Assembly: GCF_050908845.1 (NCBI RefSeq)
Contig: NZ_CP194171.1
Coordinates: 620,001 to 684,000 of the forward strand
From: Marinobacterium_D sp050908845
Lineage (GTDB): Bacteria > Pseudomonadota > Gammaproteobacteria > Pseudomonadales > Balneatricaceae
DNA length: 64,000 nt
Direction of reading: 5' to 3'
The notes beneath the pieces are model-generated. The model saw only the letters and a list, made by a program, of their open reading frames with translations, had not been told where the DNA came from and did not search any database. The position numbers and the translations under genes were made by a program. Below, piece by piece: positions 42,641 through 51,694 of this stretch (the first letter of the stretch is position 1; each line of letters starts with the position of its first letter).

Positions 42641-43831
42641 ATGCGTCGATTCTACAGCGGCGGCGATATGGAGCGGGTTCAAAGCGTTGCGGAGATGGCG
42701 GCTCTGGCGCAGCGTAAGCTGCCCCATTTTGCCTGGGAGTATCTGGCTGGAGGCGCCGAAAACGAGATTACGCTGGCCGCCAACCGCACCGTCTTCGACC
42801 GCTATGGGCTCGAGGTAAAAACGCTGCAGCCCTGTCATCCGCCAGCGGTATCGCGGCAGCTGCTGGGTTGCTCATCCTCGCTGCCCCTGGCGATAGCGCC
42901 CACCGGTTTTAACGCCATGCTTTATCCACAGGCTGATCTTGAACTGGCCAGGGCGGCAGCCCGCAAGGGCATTCCACTTGCCCTGAGTACCGTCTCCAAC
43001 GCGACCATGGAGCAGGTGCGTGCCGCAGCGCCGGATCTGGCGTTCTGGTTTCAGCTTTACCCCATGCGCGACGCTCAGGTGCAGGAAGATCTGATCAGAC
43101 GGGCACAGGCGGTTGAAGCGTCTGCGCTGCTGGTGACCAGTGATGCCACGTTGCTGGGTAACCGTGAATGGGACAGGCGAAACTTTGCCAGGCCACGTCA
43201 GCTTAGCTTGCGCAACAAGCTCGATGTGCTGCGCCATCCGGGCTGGATCCGTCGGGTGATGATCCCCTCGGGCCTGCCGATGATGGGCAACCTCGGACCC
43301 TATATTCCCGAGTCCGAGCGCAGTGCGCTGGGGTCGATGAAGTTTATCGCTGAACAGATGGACACCCTGCTCGACTGGGACAAGCTGGCGCGGATCCGCG
43401 ACCAATGGTCCGGCAGGTTGGTGCTCAAGGGCGTACTGCACCCCGATGATGCCGAACGTGCTATCAGCCTCGGAATCGATGCACTGGTGGTGACCAACCA
43501 CGGCGGGCGTCAGCTGGATGGCGCCATGTCCGGTCTGCAGGCGCTGGCACGTATCGCCGGGCGGGTGAACGGGCGCATCGAACTGCTGATGGATAGCGGC
43601 ATCCGTCGCGGCTCCGACGTGGTCAAGGCACTGGCGCTGGGTGCCAACGGCGTGCTGCTGGGCCGCTCCACGCTCTATGGCGTTGCCGCTGGCGGCAGTC
43701 AGGGTGCGGCACGGGTGCTGGATATCCTCGACGAGGAGCTCAAGCGCTGTCTCAACCTGATGGGCTGCCCCGGTATCGATGATCTGGGGCCTGAGTGGCT
43801 GCTGGACGAGCAACATACCCCGCGCATCTGA
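42641..43831 (+). CDS. FMN-dependent alpha-hydroxyacid dehydrogenase (mandelate/lactate dehydrogenase family)
   Basis: 396-residue TIM-barrel flavoenzyme oxidising an (S)-2-hydroxyacid to the 2-oxoacid. Catalytic landmarks are Lys263 in LVLKGVL and His287/Arg290 in TNHGGRQLDG, with phosphate-binding DSGIRRGSDVVKALALGA and GRSTLYG. Length and texture resemble mandelate dehydrogenase more than lactate dehydrogenase. The substrate is unknown; an aryl-hydroxyacid such as indolelactate would suit the neighbourhood. ATG at 42641 follows AGGAGTAAGG. Confidence 0.88.
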   Translation: MRRFYSGGDMERVQSVAEMAALAQRKLPHFAWEYLAGGAENEITLAANRTVFDRYGLEVKTLQPCHPPAVSRQLLGCSSSLPLAIAPTGFNAMLYPQADLELARAAARKGIPLALSTVSNATMEQVRAAAPDLAFWFQLYPMRDAQVQEDLIRRAQAVEASALLVTSDATLLGNREWDRRNFARPRQLSLRNKLDVLRHPGWIRRVMIPSGLPMMGNLGPYIPESERSALGSMKFIAEQMDTLLDWDKLARIRDQWSGRLVLKGVLHPDDAERAISLGIDALVVTNHGGRQLDGAMSGLQALARIAGRVNGRIELLMDSGIRRGSDVVKALALGANGVLLGRSTLYGVAAGGSQGAARVLDILDEELKRCLNLMGCPGIDDLGPEWLLDEQHTPRI

Positions 43832-43912
43832 CAGGTTCCACAGCAACGAATTGAACAGGCTCCGATTGGGCTTATAGCGCCGGGGCCGCTGAGCTTTAAT
43901 GAGAAGGTGATT

Positions 43913-45217
43913 ATGGCTACTCCTAAACCCAACCCTAACCTGAATACCTTGGGCCTGCGTCAGTCGTTGCTGGCGATAGAAAATGGTGAATGCACGGCCG
44001 TCGATGTGATTAACGCCTGCTTTGACCGTATCGAGGCGCGCGAGCAGCAAGTCGGCGCCTGGCAATACAGCCTGAGCCGTGAGGCCTTTCTCGATCAGTA
44101 CCTGAGCAATGAGGCGTTCTATCAGCAGAGTCCGCTGAAAGGCCTGCCGGTGGGGATCAAGGACATTATCGACACCAAGGATATGCCCACCGAAATGGGC
44201 TCGCCTATCCACAAGGGGCGTATGCCTGCGGATGACGCCAGCTGCGTCACCCTGATCCGTGCAGCCGGCGGTATAGTGCTGGGCAAAACCGTCACCACCG
44301 AGTTTGCCTACTTCAAACCGGGTAAAACCAAAAACCCGGCGGATCTTGAGCGTACTCCCGGTGGTTCTTCCAGCGGTTCCGCCGCGGCGGTGGCTGATGC
44401 CATGGTGCCGCTGGCGCTGGGCTCCCAGACGGCGGCTTCAGTGATTCGCCCGGCGGCCTACTGCGGCGCGGTGGGTTATGTGGGCAGTCGCGGTGAGTTT
44501 TCCCTGCGCGGTGCTCAGCCGCTGGCGCAGTCGCTGGATTCGCTGGGGCTGCTGTCGCGCTCGGTCGAGGATATTGAGCTGCTGCGCGCTGTTCTGCTGC
44601 GTCAGAGCGATCCACTGGCGCAGGCCGAAGCGGTGAAGCCCCGCAGGGTGCTGATCTGTCAGGGAGAAAAGGTGGGTGAAACCGATCCTGCCATGGCGGC
44701 GGCTATCAATCAGGCCGCAGTGCTGCTGGAGGCTCAGGGCGTTGAAGTTGTGCAGTTTGACGATGGCGAGTTTCTGCCACAGATGGTGCAGCACCACCAG
44801 CAGATTATGGGTTACGAAGTGGCCCGCAATCTGGTCGTTGAGTCCCAGCAGTCGGAGCTGCTTAGCGAACCGCTACAGGAGCTTATCAGCTCAGGTTTGG
44901 AGATGGATCGTGCGCTCTATCTTGAATCCCTCAACGCAGCTGCAGTCGGTGGCGAAAAACTCTGGCAGCGCTATGCGGATGTAGACGCGATTCTGGCGCC
45001 AGCGGCTCCCGGTGTGGCGCCCCTGGGTCATGAGAAGACCGGCGCGCCGCATATGAGCCGCCCCTGGCAGGCGATGGGTCTGCCGGTGATTTCGCTGCCG
45101 GGCCTGGTCGATGAAGCAGGGCTGCCGCTGGGTGTGCAGTTGATCGGGCGTGCCCACGATGACGATAGTCTGCTGGCGCTGGCCCGCTGGTTTGAGGGCG
45201 TTCTGGCCTCGGTCTGA
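43913..45217 (+). CDS. Second amidase-signature enzyme
   Basis: 434 residues with Lys in GIKDIIDTKDMPTEMGSPI, the GGSSSGS loop and the nucleophile region SQTAASVIRPAAYCG, a variant of the usual TGGSIRxPA. Unlike IacH it keeps the N-terminal helical region. The ATG at 43913 has GAGAAGG five bases upstream. Near an IAA pathway, hydrolysis of an arylacetamide such as indole-3-acetamide is an attractive role, but this is inference only. It is convergent with the AraC gene. Confidence 0.87.
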   Translation: MATPKPNPNLNTLGLRQSLLAIENGECTAVDVINACFDRIEAREQQVGAWQYSLSREAFLDQYLSNEAFYQQSPLKGLPVGIKDIIDTKDMPTEMGSPIHKGRMPADDASCVTLIRAAGGIVLGKTVTTEFAYFKPGKTKNPADLERTPGGSSSGSAAAVADAMVPLALGSQTAASVIRPAAYCGAVGYVGSRGEFSLRGAQPLAQSLDSLGLLSRSVEDIELLRAVLLRQSDPLAQAEAVKPRRVLICQGEKVGETDPAMAAAINQAAVLLEAQGVEVVQFDDGEFLPQMVQHHQQIMGYEVARNLVVESQQSELLSEPLQELISSGLEMDRALYLESLNAAAVGGEKLWQRYADVDAILAPAAPGVAPLGHEKTGAPHMSRPWQAMGLPVISLPGLVDEAGLPLGVQLIGRAHDDDSLLALARWFEGVLASV

Positions 45218-45253
45218 ACTCTCTGAGCTCGATTGATCCCGAGTGCCGGCCGC

Positions 45254-46165
45254 CTAGAGCCGGTACTCGCGGGATTGGCGGTACTCACTGGGAGATAGTC
45301 CCGTCTGGCGCTTGAATGCCCGGGAGTACTGGGACACATCCGAAAAGCCCCACTTGAACGCAATATCCGTAATGGTTTGCGGCTCCTGATCGGTTCTTAT
45401 CAGGTCCATTCTGCTCTGCTTCAGTCTCAGGTTGAGAATGTAGCGGGCCACGCTCTCGCCGTTATGTTCAAACGCCCGGTACAGCTTGCGCTTGGAGATA
45501 TTCATCTCCCTGGCGAGGAACTCCGGGGACAGGCGATAATCATTCAGATAGCGGCGGATATAGCGCTCTGCCAGCAGCCTCAGCGGCAGTTCGGCCGCAT
45601 CCGCATCCTGGTTTTCCAGCGCCGGTTTCAGCAGTGCGGTGATCGCCTCCTGCAGTGCACAGCCATCAGGCGTACTCGCACTAAATGGTGCATTTTCGAA
45701 GCTTAACTGCAGCAGCATATTGTGTAGCAGCTGACCACTGAGGCTGCTCTGGGAGATCTTGCCGAAACTGGCGAGCCTGCCAAGGCTTTGCTGCAGTCTG
45801 TCGCGGGAGAGGTGAACGGAGATCTGGCGCACCAGGCCGCGGGGAATCATATCGAACGCCAGGGCTGAGTCCATCAGCGCCATCTCGCCGGGGTGCAGTT
45901 CGAACTCAGAGTCGTGCTTGTTATCGAACCCCATAACTCCCTGAGTTTGAAGGATTAAAAAACAGTGCTCGTCGTTCTGTCGGTCGCTGATACGGCGCTC
46001 GACACGCTGGGCGTTGGTTTCGATATGGGCAACGCCAAGGCCACCGAGGTTTTTCAGTTTGATCTGGCCGATAAACGGTGCGGAAGGGTTGGGCGTGGTG
46101 GTGAAGTCACCGCAGATCTCCCGTACAGCATGGTCCCACTGATGGAGATCAGTATTGATCGACAT
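45254..46165 (-). CDS. feaR: FeaR-like AraC-family regulator
   Basis: 303 residues with an N-terminal AraC-binding-like domain and a C-terminal double helix-turn-helix (about 200-300; LSPEFLAREMNISKRKLYRAFE and ITDIAFKWGFSDVSQYSRAFKRQTG). The N-terminus (HAVREICGDFTT) and overall layout resemble FeaR, the activator of aromatic-amine and arylacetaldehyde oxidation in Escherichia coli. It lies directly downstream of a FeaB-like aldehyde dehydrogenase on the same strand, which supports the assignment. Confidence 0.75.
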   Translation of the reverse strand: MSINTDLHQWDHAVREICGDFTTTPNPSAPFIGQIKLKNLGGLGVAHIETNAQRVERRISDRQNDEHCFLILQTQGVMGFDNKHDSEFELHPGEMALMDSALAFDMIPRGLVRQISVHLSRDRLQQSLGRLASFGKISQSSLSGQLLHNMLLQLSFENAPFSASTPDGCALQEAITALLKPALENQDADAAELPLRLLAERYIRRYLNDYRLSPEFLAREMNISKRKLYRAFEHNGESVARYILNLRLKQSRMDLIRTDQEPQTITDIAFKWGFSDVSQYSRAFKRQTGLSPSEYRQSREYRL

Positions 46166-46337
46166 CGGGTAAATCTCCCTGCTTGGCCGGCAGAAGGCCG
46201 GAAACTGGTCGAAATATTGGAGTAATATTCACTTGAATAAGCAATTATTATTCCAGTTCGACCCGCCTCCGGCTCTGAGCTTCCGAGACGCCTCGGCAGG
46301 GAGTGATAGCGTCATCGCTGGCGCTATCGGTCCGATA

Positions 46338-47825
46338 TCAGTAGCAGAGCATGACCGATTTCAGCTCGGTGTAGTCCTCGATGAAGGCGCTGCCGAACTC
46401 GCGGCCCAGGCCTGAGCTTTTCAGGCCGCCAAAGGGCACGGCGGGATCGACGAAAGTGTGCATGTTGACCCAGACGGTGCCCGCTTCGATCTCCGGGATC
46501 ATCCGCATCGCCTTGCTCAGATTGTTGGTCCAGACGCTGGCGCTGAGGCCAAAGGGGGAGTCGTTGATCAGGCTCAGCAGCTCGCTTTCATCGTCGTAGG
46601 GCATGAACGAGATCACCGGGCCGAAGGTCTCTTCCCGCATCAGGGTCTCGCTGGGCGAGCTGGCCTGAACGATGGTGGGTTCCACGAAGTAGCCGGCGCC
46701 GTCCAGGGCGTTACCACCGCAGACTATGCGGCTCTCCCGCTTCGCTTGCTCCAGGTAGTGGCAGACCCTGTCGAACTGTGGTTTGTTGGAAACCGGGCCG
46801 AACATCACCGATTCATCCAGCGGTGAGCCGATCTTTGCCTGGCCCAGGCCCGCGGCCAGCTTGCTGGTCAGCTCATCGATACGGGAGCGGTGCACGAAGA
46901 CTCGTTCAGGGGCCGCACAGACCTGGCCCTGGTGCACGTAACCGGTCTGTAGCAGGCCGCCGACGGCGCGGTCGATATCCGCATCGGCCAGCAGCGCCGC
47001 GGCGTTCTTGCCGCCCAGTTCCAGGGTACAACGGGTCAGGTTGGCAGCCATGGCGCTCTGGCCCACCTTCATGCCGGTGGGTGCTGAGCCGGTGAAGGAC
47101 ACTTTGGCCACATCCGGGTGTTCGATCAGCTGCTGACCCACAGCACCTTCACCGTTAACCACGTTGATCACGCCGGCGGGCAGGCCCGCTTCGATGGCCA
47201 GTTCCGCCAGGCGCAGCAGCGTCAGCGGGGTGAACTCGCTGGGCTTGAGCACGATGGTGCAGCCGGTGGCCAGCGCCGCACCGATCTTCCAGATGGCGAT
47301 CATTACCGAGAAGTTCCAAGGAATGATGCCTGCGACCACGCCCACCGGTTCACGGCGGGTCATGGCGCTGTAGCGCTCGCCTTGCATCGACGGGAAGGAG
47401 GGGGTGAGGGTTTCACCGGCGATCTTGGTCGCCCAGCCGGCGTAGTAGCGCAGCGACATGGCGCTCTGCTGCACGTCGAGCATACGCGACAGGTGGATCG
47501 ATTTACCGCTGCAGAGGGTTTCAAGCTGGGCCAGCTCTTCGCCATTGGCTTCGATCAGATCGGCAAAGCGGTTGATCAGCTGGGCACGCTCGTACGGGGT
47601 CTTCTGCGCCCAGTCACCCTTGAAGGCGCGTTTGGCGGTGCTGACGGCGGCATCCAGCTCTTCGGCGCTGGCGCTGGCCACCTGGGCCAGCGGCTGTTCG
47701 GTGGCGGGATCGATCAATTCGATCCTGGCGGTATCGTTGTTGCGGCTGGCTTCCCCGGCGATGAACTGTCCGTGTTCACGCTGCAGGTAGGCTTTGACGC
47801 TGTCGAGAATCTCTATCTGTGGCAT
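46338..47825 (-). CDS. feaB: Phenylacetaldehyde-dehydrogenase-like aldehyde dehydrogenase
   Basis: 495-residue NAD-dependent aldehyde dehydrogenase. Catalytic Cys303 lies in HQGQVCAAPERV, general base Glu269 in LELGGKN, and Asn171 and Lys194 in the cofactor site. The sequence texture is close to FeaB (arylacetaldehyde to arylacetate), such as VGVVAGIIPWNFSVMIAIWKIGAALATGC. With a FeaR-like regulator and an alcohol oxidoreductase beside it, a role in making phenylacetate or IAA from the aldehyde is likely. Confidence 0.85.
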   Translation of the reverse strand: MPQIEILDSVKAYLQREHGQFIAGEASRNNDTARIELIDPATEQPLAQVASASAEELDAAVSTAKRAFKGDWAQKTPYERAQLINRFADLIEANGEELAQLETLCSGKSIHLSRMLDVQQSAMSLRYYAGWATKIAGETLTPSFPSMQGERYSAMTRREPVGVVAGIIPWNFSVMIAIWKIGAALATGCTIVLKPSEFTPLTLLRLAELAIEAGLPAGVINVVNGEGAVGQQLIEHPDVAKVSFTGSAPTGMKVGQSAMAANLTRCTLELGGKNAAALLADADIDRAVGGLLQTGYVHQGQVCAAPERVFVHRSRIDELTSKLAAGLGQAKIGSPLDESVMFGPVSNKPQFDRVCHYLEQAKRESRIVCGGNALDGAGYFVEPTIVQASSPSETLMREETFGPVISFMPYDDESELLSLINDSPFGLSASVWTNNLSKAMRMIPEIEAGTVWVNMHTFVDPAVPFGGLKSSGLGREFGSAFIEDYTELKSVMLCY

Positions 47826-47874
47826 ATCCGTTTTCTCTCTCGAATTCGTTGCTTATTAGTTTGAACCGGAGCGA

Positions 47875-49482
47875 TTACTGGGCTTGCAGCATCAGGTCGG
47901 CACCGCGCTCGCCGATCATCATGGCGACGGCGTTGGTGTTGCCGCTGGGGACCTGTGGGCAGATCGACATATCCACCACGCGCAGGTTATCCACACCGTG
48001 AACGCGCAGATCGAGATCGACCACCGAGTCTTCGCTGGAGCTGCCCAGCTTGCAGGTGCCGCCCGGGTGATAGACGGTCTTGATGTTCTGGCGCACGAAC
48101 GCTTCCAGCCCCTCTTTGTCATCGATGGCGATGTTGTCCGGTTCGATCACGCGCTTGACGATCCGCTTCAGCGCCGGCATCTCCAACGCCTTCAGGCCGG
48201 TCTGAACGGCGCGGATCTGGTTTTCCAGGTCTTCGGGGTCGGAGAGGAAGTTGGCATCGATTTCGACCAACTCGGAGGGGTCGCTGCTCTTCAGACGTAC
48301 TTCTCCGCGGGATTTGGAGCGCAGGTGGCCGACCTTGATCGAGACGCCATGGGCTTCTGCCTCCGGCTTTTCACCCGGGGTGTTGTCGAAGTTGTCCAGC
48401 AGCGGCAGGAAGTGGAACTGGATATCGGGGCGGCCCACGCCCTCGCTGTCGATAAAGGCCCCGCCCTCAAGGATGTTGCTGGTCATCAGGCCAGAGCGGA
48501 ACAGCTGCCACTGCAGCATATGCTTGACCGCGCTGAGACCCTTATCCTCTTCAAAAATGCTGATATCTTCGTTAATTGTGGCGTTAATAGACATGTGCAG
48601 GTGGTCGTGGAAGTTCTTGCCCACCGGCAGATCCAGCTTGGTTTTGACGCCCAGGGATTCCAGGTGCGCTTTCGGACCGATACCGGAGAGCATCAGGATC
48701 TTGGCCGAACCGAAGGTGCCGGAACTGACGACCACTTCCTTGCGCGCCTTTGCAGTGACGGGAGCGCCGCCCTTGACCGAGTAGGTGACGCCGGTGGCAC
48801 GGTTGCCGTCGACCTCCACCCGGTGCACCAGGGCGTCAGTCATCACGGTCAGGCGCGAATCGCCGGCCACGCTTTTCAGGTAGGTCTGCGAGGTGCTGGC
48901 ACGTTCACCCTTATGGATGGTGGTCTGGTAGAAGCCGGTGCCCTCCTGAGTGGCGCCGTTGAAATCGTTGGTGTAAGGCAGGCCCATCTGTTCACAGGCG
49001 CGGATGCAGGCCTGGGTCAGCGGGTGGCGGAAACGGTTCTCGCCCACCGGTACCGGGCCATCTTCACCGTGGTAGCGGTCGCCGAGGCTTTCATTGGATT
49101 CGGCGCGGCGGAAAAAGGGCAGTACGTCTTCGTAGCCCCAGCCCTCGCAGCCCCATTTCTCTTTCCAGTCGTCATAGTCCTGGTGCTGGCCGCGGATATA
49201 GATCATGCCGTTTACGGAGCTGCCGCCGCCGAGGACCTTACCCTGGGCGATCAGCATGGAGCGGTTGTTCGCCTCTTTCTGCGGCAGGGTCATATAGGGC
49301 CAGGACTTCTGCTGGAACACCTTGACCACGGTGGCCGGTATCTTATGGAACATGCTTGAGTCCTTGCTGCCGGCCTCAAGCAGCAGCACGCTTCCGGCGC
49401 CGTTTTCAATCAAACGGGCGGCGACGACACAGCCAGCCGAGCCTGCTCCCGCGATAATGTAGTCGTATTCCTGAGTGGGCAT
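47875..49482 (-). CDS. GMC-family FAD alcohol dehydrogenase (choline-dehydrogenase-like)
   Basis: 535-residue FAD oxidoreductase. The FAD-binding YDYIIAGAGSAGCVVAARL is at the N-terminus, the GMC signature VLGGGSSVNGMIYIRG follows, and the C-terminal active-site pair is His in YHPGGTCKLG and Asn in PSGNTNAVAM. Two starts are possible: ATG at 49482 (GAGGGA upstream, used here) or 49539 (GGAG upstream, 19 more residues). It is upstream of the aldehyde dehydrogenase on the same strand, so it probably oxidises an alcohol to the aldehyde used by that enzyme. Confidence 0.88.
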   Translation of the reverse strand: MPTQEYDYIIAGAGSAGCVVAARLIENGAGSVLLLEAGSKDSSMFHKIPATVVKVFQQKSWPYMTLPQKEANNRSMLIAQGKVLGGGSSVNGMIYIRGQHQDYDDWKEKWGCEGWGYEDVLPFFRRAESNESLGDRYHGEDGPVPVGENRFRHPLTQACIRACEQMGLPYTNDFNGATQEGTGFYQTTIHKGERASTSQTYLKSVAGDSRLTVMTDALVHRVEVDGNRATGVTYSVKGGAPVTAKARKEVVVSSGTFGSAKILMLSGIGPKAHLESLGVKTKLDLPVGKNFHDHLHMSINATINEDISIFEEDKGLSAVKHMLQWQLFRSGLMTSNILEGGAFIDSEGVGRPDIQFHFLPLLDNFDNTPGEKPEAEAHGVSIKVGHLRSKSRGEVRLKSSDPSELVEIDANFLSDPEDLENQIRAVQTGLKALEMPALKRIVKRVIEPDNIAIDDKEGLEAFVRQNIKTVYHPGGTCKLGSSSEDSVVDLDLRVHGVDNLRVVDMSICPQVPSGNTNAVAMMIGERGADLMLQAQ

Positions 49483-49680
49483 CAGTATCCCTCGATCGAA
49501 TGTCTGAGTGTTGGGTTCGTAATTGAAAGACAACTTCATTTAACTACTCCGTTTTCGCGCCAGGCTTGGCACTGGGTGACAGGGCTTCGGCAATATGTGT
49601 CATCAGGATGCAGCAATCATGTCTGGTTCGGTGGGGCGCCGGTTTCCGTTACAATCGCCTCAGCGAAATCAGGAGAGTTT

Positions 49681-51066
49681 ATGGCCAAGGCAAAAACCGC
49701 CTATGTCTGCAATGACTGCGGCGCCGACTACAGCAAGTGGCAGGGGCAGTGCACCGCGTGCAAGGCCTGGAACACGATTACCGAGGTACGTATCTCCCAG
49801 GCCCCGGCCGGTGGCGCCCAGGCGGGTGTGCGTAACGCCCGGTTTGAAGGCTATGCCGGTGGCGCCGGCAAGGATCGGGTGGTCAGTCTCAGTGATGTGA
49901 ATCTGGAGGAGATGCCGCGCATTCCCACCAGCGTCGGCGAGCTGGATCGGGTGCTCGGCGGTGGTCTGGTGCCAGGGTCGGCGGTGCTTATCGGCGGTCA
50001 TCCCGGCGCCGGCAAGAGTACCCTGCTGCTGCAGACCACCTGTTATCTGGCGGCGCAGATGCCGGCACTCTATGTCACCGGTGAGGAATCCCTGCAACAG
50101 GTGGCGATGCGTGCGTCCCGACTGGGGCTGAAGGCGGACCAGCTGAAGATGCTGTCGGAAACATCGGTGGAGACGATCTGCGATGTGGCCGACACGCTGA
50201 AGCCGAAGATCCTGGTGATCGATTCCATCCAGGTGATGCACGTCTCCGATGTGCAGTCGGCGCCGGGCTCGGTGTCCCAGGTGCGTGAAAGCGCGGCCTT
50301 TCTGACCCGTTACGCCAAGCAGACCGGCACGGTGCTGTTCCTGGTGGGGCATGTCACCAAGGATGGCTCCCTGGCGGGTCCCAAGGTGCTGGAGCATATG
50401 ATCGACTGCTCGCTGCAGCTTGAGGGCTCCTCCGACAGCCGTTTCCGTACCCTGCGCAGCCACAAGAACCGCTTCGGTGCGGTCAACGAGCTGGGTGTGT
50501 TTGCGATGATGGAAGCGGGCCTGAAAGAGGTGAAAAACCCCAGCTCGATCTTCCTCAGCCGCGGCGCCGAGCCCAGTGCCGGCAGCGTGGTGATGGTGGT
50601 CTGGGAAGGTACCCGGCCGCTGCTGGTGGAGCTGCAGGCGCTGGTGGATACCTCGCACCTGTCCAACCCGCGTCGCGTGGCGGTGGGGCTGGAGGCCAAC
50701 CGACTGGCGATGTTGCTGGCAGTGTTGAACCGTCATGGCGGCCTGATGACCGGCGATCAGGATGTGTTCGTTAACGTGGTCGGCGGTGTCAAGGTGCTGG
50801 AGACCAGTGCCGATCTGGCGTTGCTGCTGGCGGTAGTGTCCAGCTTCAGGGACAGGCCCCTGGGGCAGGATCTGATGGTGTTTGGCGAGGTGGGGTTGTC
50901 AGGCGAAATCCGCCCGGTACCTAACGGTCAGGAGCGGATCCGCGAGGCGGCCAAGCATGGCTTCAAGCGGGCGATCGTACCGCGGGCCAATGCGCCGAAA
51001 GAAGGTGTCAGCGGTATCAAGATTATCGGTGTGGACACCCTGTCTCAGGCGCTGGATGCGATCTGA
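49681..51066 (+). CDS. radA: DNA repair protein RadA
   Basis: 461-residue RecA-like branch-migration helicase of recombination. The N-terminal zinc finger is CNDCGADYSKWQGQCTAC, followed by Walker A GGHPGAGKST, the RadA-specific KNRFG motif, and a C-terminal Lon-protease-like domain. The ATG at 49681 (MAKAKTAYVC) is clear; the frame upstream is open but not protein-like. Confidence 0.96.
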   Translation: MAKAKTAYVCNDCGADYSKWQGQCTACKAWNTITEVRISQAPAGGAQAGVRNARFEGYAGGAGKDRVVSLSDVNLEEMPRIPTSVGELDRVLGGGLVPGSAVLIGGHPGAGKSTLLLQTTCYLAAQMPALYVTGEESLQQVAMRASRLGLKADQLKMLSETSVETICDVADTLKPKILVIDSIQVMHVSDVQSAPGSVSQVRESAAFLTRYAKQTGTVLFLVGHVTKDGSLAGPKVLEHMIDCSLQLEGSSDSRFRTLRSHKNRFGAVNELGVFAMMEAGLKEVKNPSSIFLSRGAEPSAGSVVMVVWEGTRPLLVELQALVDTSHLSNPRRVAVGLEANRLAMLLAVLNRHGGLMTGDQDVFVNVVGGVKVLETSADLALLLAVVSSFRDRPLGQDLMVFGEVGLSGEIRPVPNGQERIREAAKHGFKRAIVPRANAPKEGVSGIKIIGVDTLSQALDAI

Positions 51067-51090
51067 GACCAGATGGGCGGAAGCGGGGTA

Positions 51091-51459
51091 TTAATTGTCC
51101 ACCATCGCTTCCAGCTCGCGCTCCAGCAGGGACTCATCGCCCAGGTTGAGCTCCACCAGGCGGCGCAGGTGGCTGACGCTTTCGATCTCCATATCACCGG
51201 CCAGGAAACCGTACTGCTCACCTTCGATATGCCTCACCGTACCGGGCATGCGAATAAGAATATCATTGGCCAGGTAGATATGCAGTTCGGCGGATTCGCC
51301 GGGCTCGAGCTGCAGTTGGCGGGCCGACTCAATCAGGGCGCCCCGTAGCGAGATATCCACCAGCTGTACCTCCACAGGACCGCTCGGGGTGAGGAGTTCA
51401 CAGCCAGCATCGAACTGTATACGGGCAAAACGGCGGCGATCGGTTTGGCTGTCGGTCAT
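51091..51459 (-). CDS. PilZ-domain cyclic-di-GMP-binding protein
   Basis: 122-residue single PilZ domain. Both ligand motifs are intact: RxxxR in RRRFAR (about 9-14) and D-x-S-x-x-G in DISLRG (about 35-40), so it should bind cyclic-di-GMP. The ATG at 51459 (MTDSQTDRRRF) is preferred over the upstream in-frame ATG at 51582. It is convergent with radA; its effector role is unknown. Confidence 0.88.
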   Translation of the reverse strand: MTDSQTDRRRFARIQFDAGCELLTPSGPVEVQLVDISLRGALIESARQLQLEPGESAELHIYLANDILIRMPGTVRHIEGEQYGFLAGDMEIESVSHLRRLVELNLGDESLLERELEAMVDN

Positions 51460-51637
51460 TTCAATACCCCGTTGGACTGCAATCGTTGAACCGCTTACCC
51501 GGACGCAGGCATAGCTGTTAGTGCCGGGGTTCTGCATAGTATTACACCCCAAGTTGTTTGGGAAAGGGATGACGCCGGGCAAGAGGCTGCCTTCAGAACG
51601 GGTAAGGGAGCGTCTTTTTTCCGCCCTGTTAGCTAAA

Positions 51638-51669
51638 TAAAAAAGCCACCGGGTTTCCCTCGGTGGCTT
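51638..51669 (-). terminator. Rho-independent terminator of ettA
   Basis: Minus strand AAGCCACCG / CGGTGGCTT type stem followed by a T-rich tract (51644 to 51638). It lies about 25 bases beyond the ettA stop. Confidence 0.85.
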
Positions 51670-51694
51670 TGTTGTTTGCAGGCCGGGTGGCCGA

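Noticed and set aside
46305..46328. GATAGCG/CGCTATC hairpin between the aldehyde dehydrogenase and FeaR-like genes
   Set aside because: Seven-pair stem with a ten-base loop and no T-run on either strand; too weak to call a terminator.
47884..49359. A 491-residue open frame on the plus strand opposite the GMC oxidoreductase gene
   Set aside because: Composition is His/Gln/Val/Gly-rich as in typical antisense shadows, with no motif; the minus-strand GMC gene has full family motifs.
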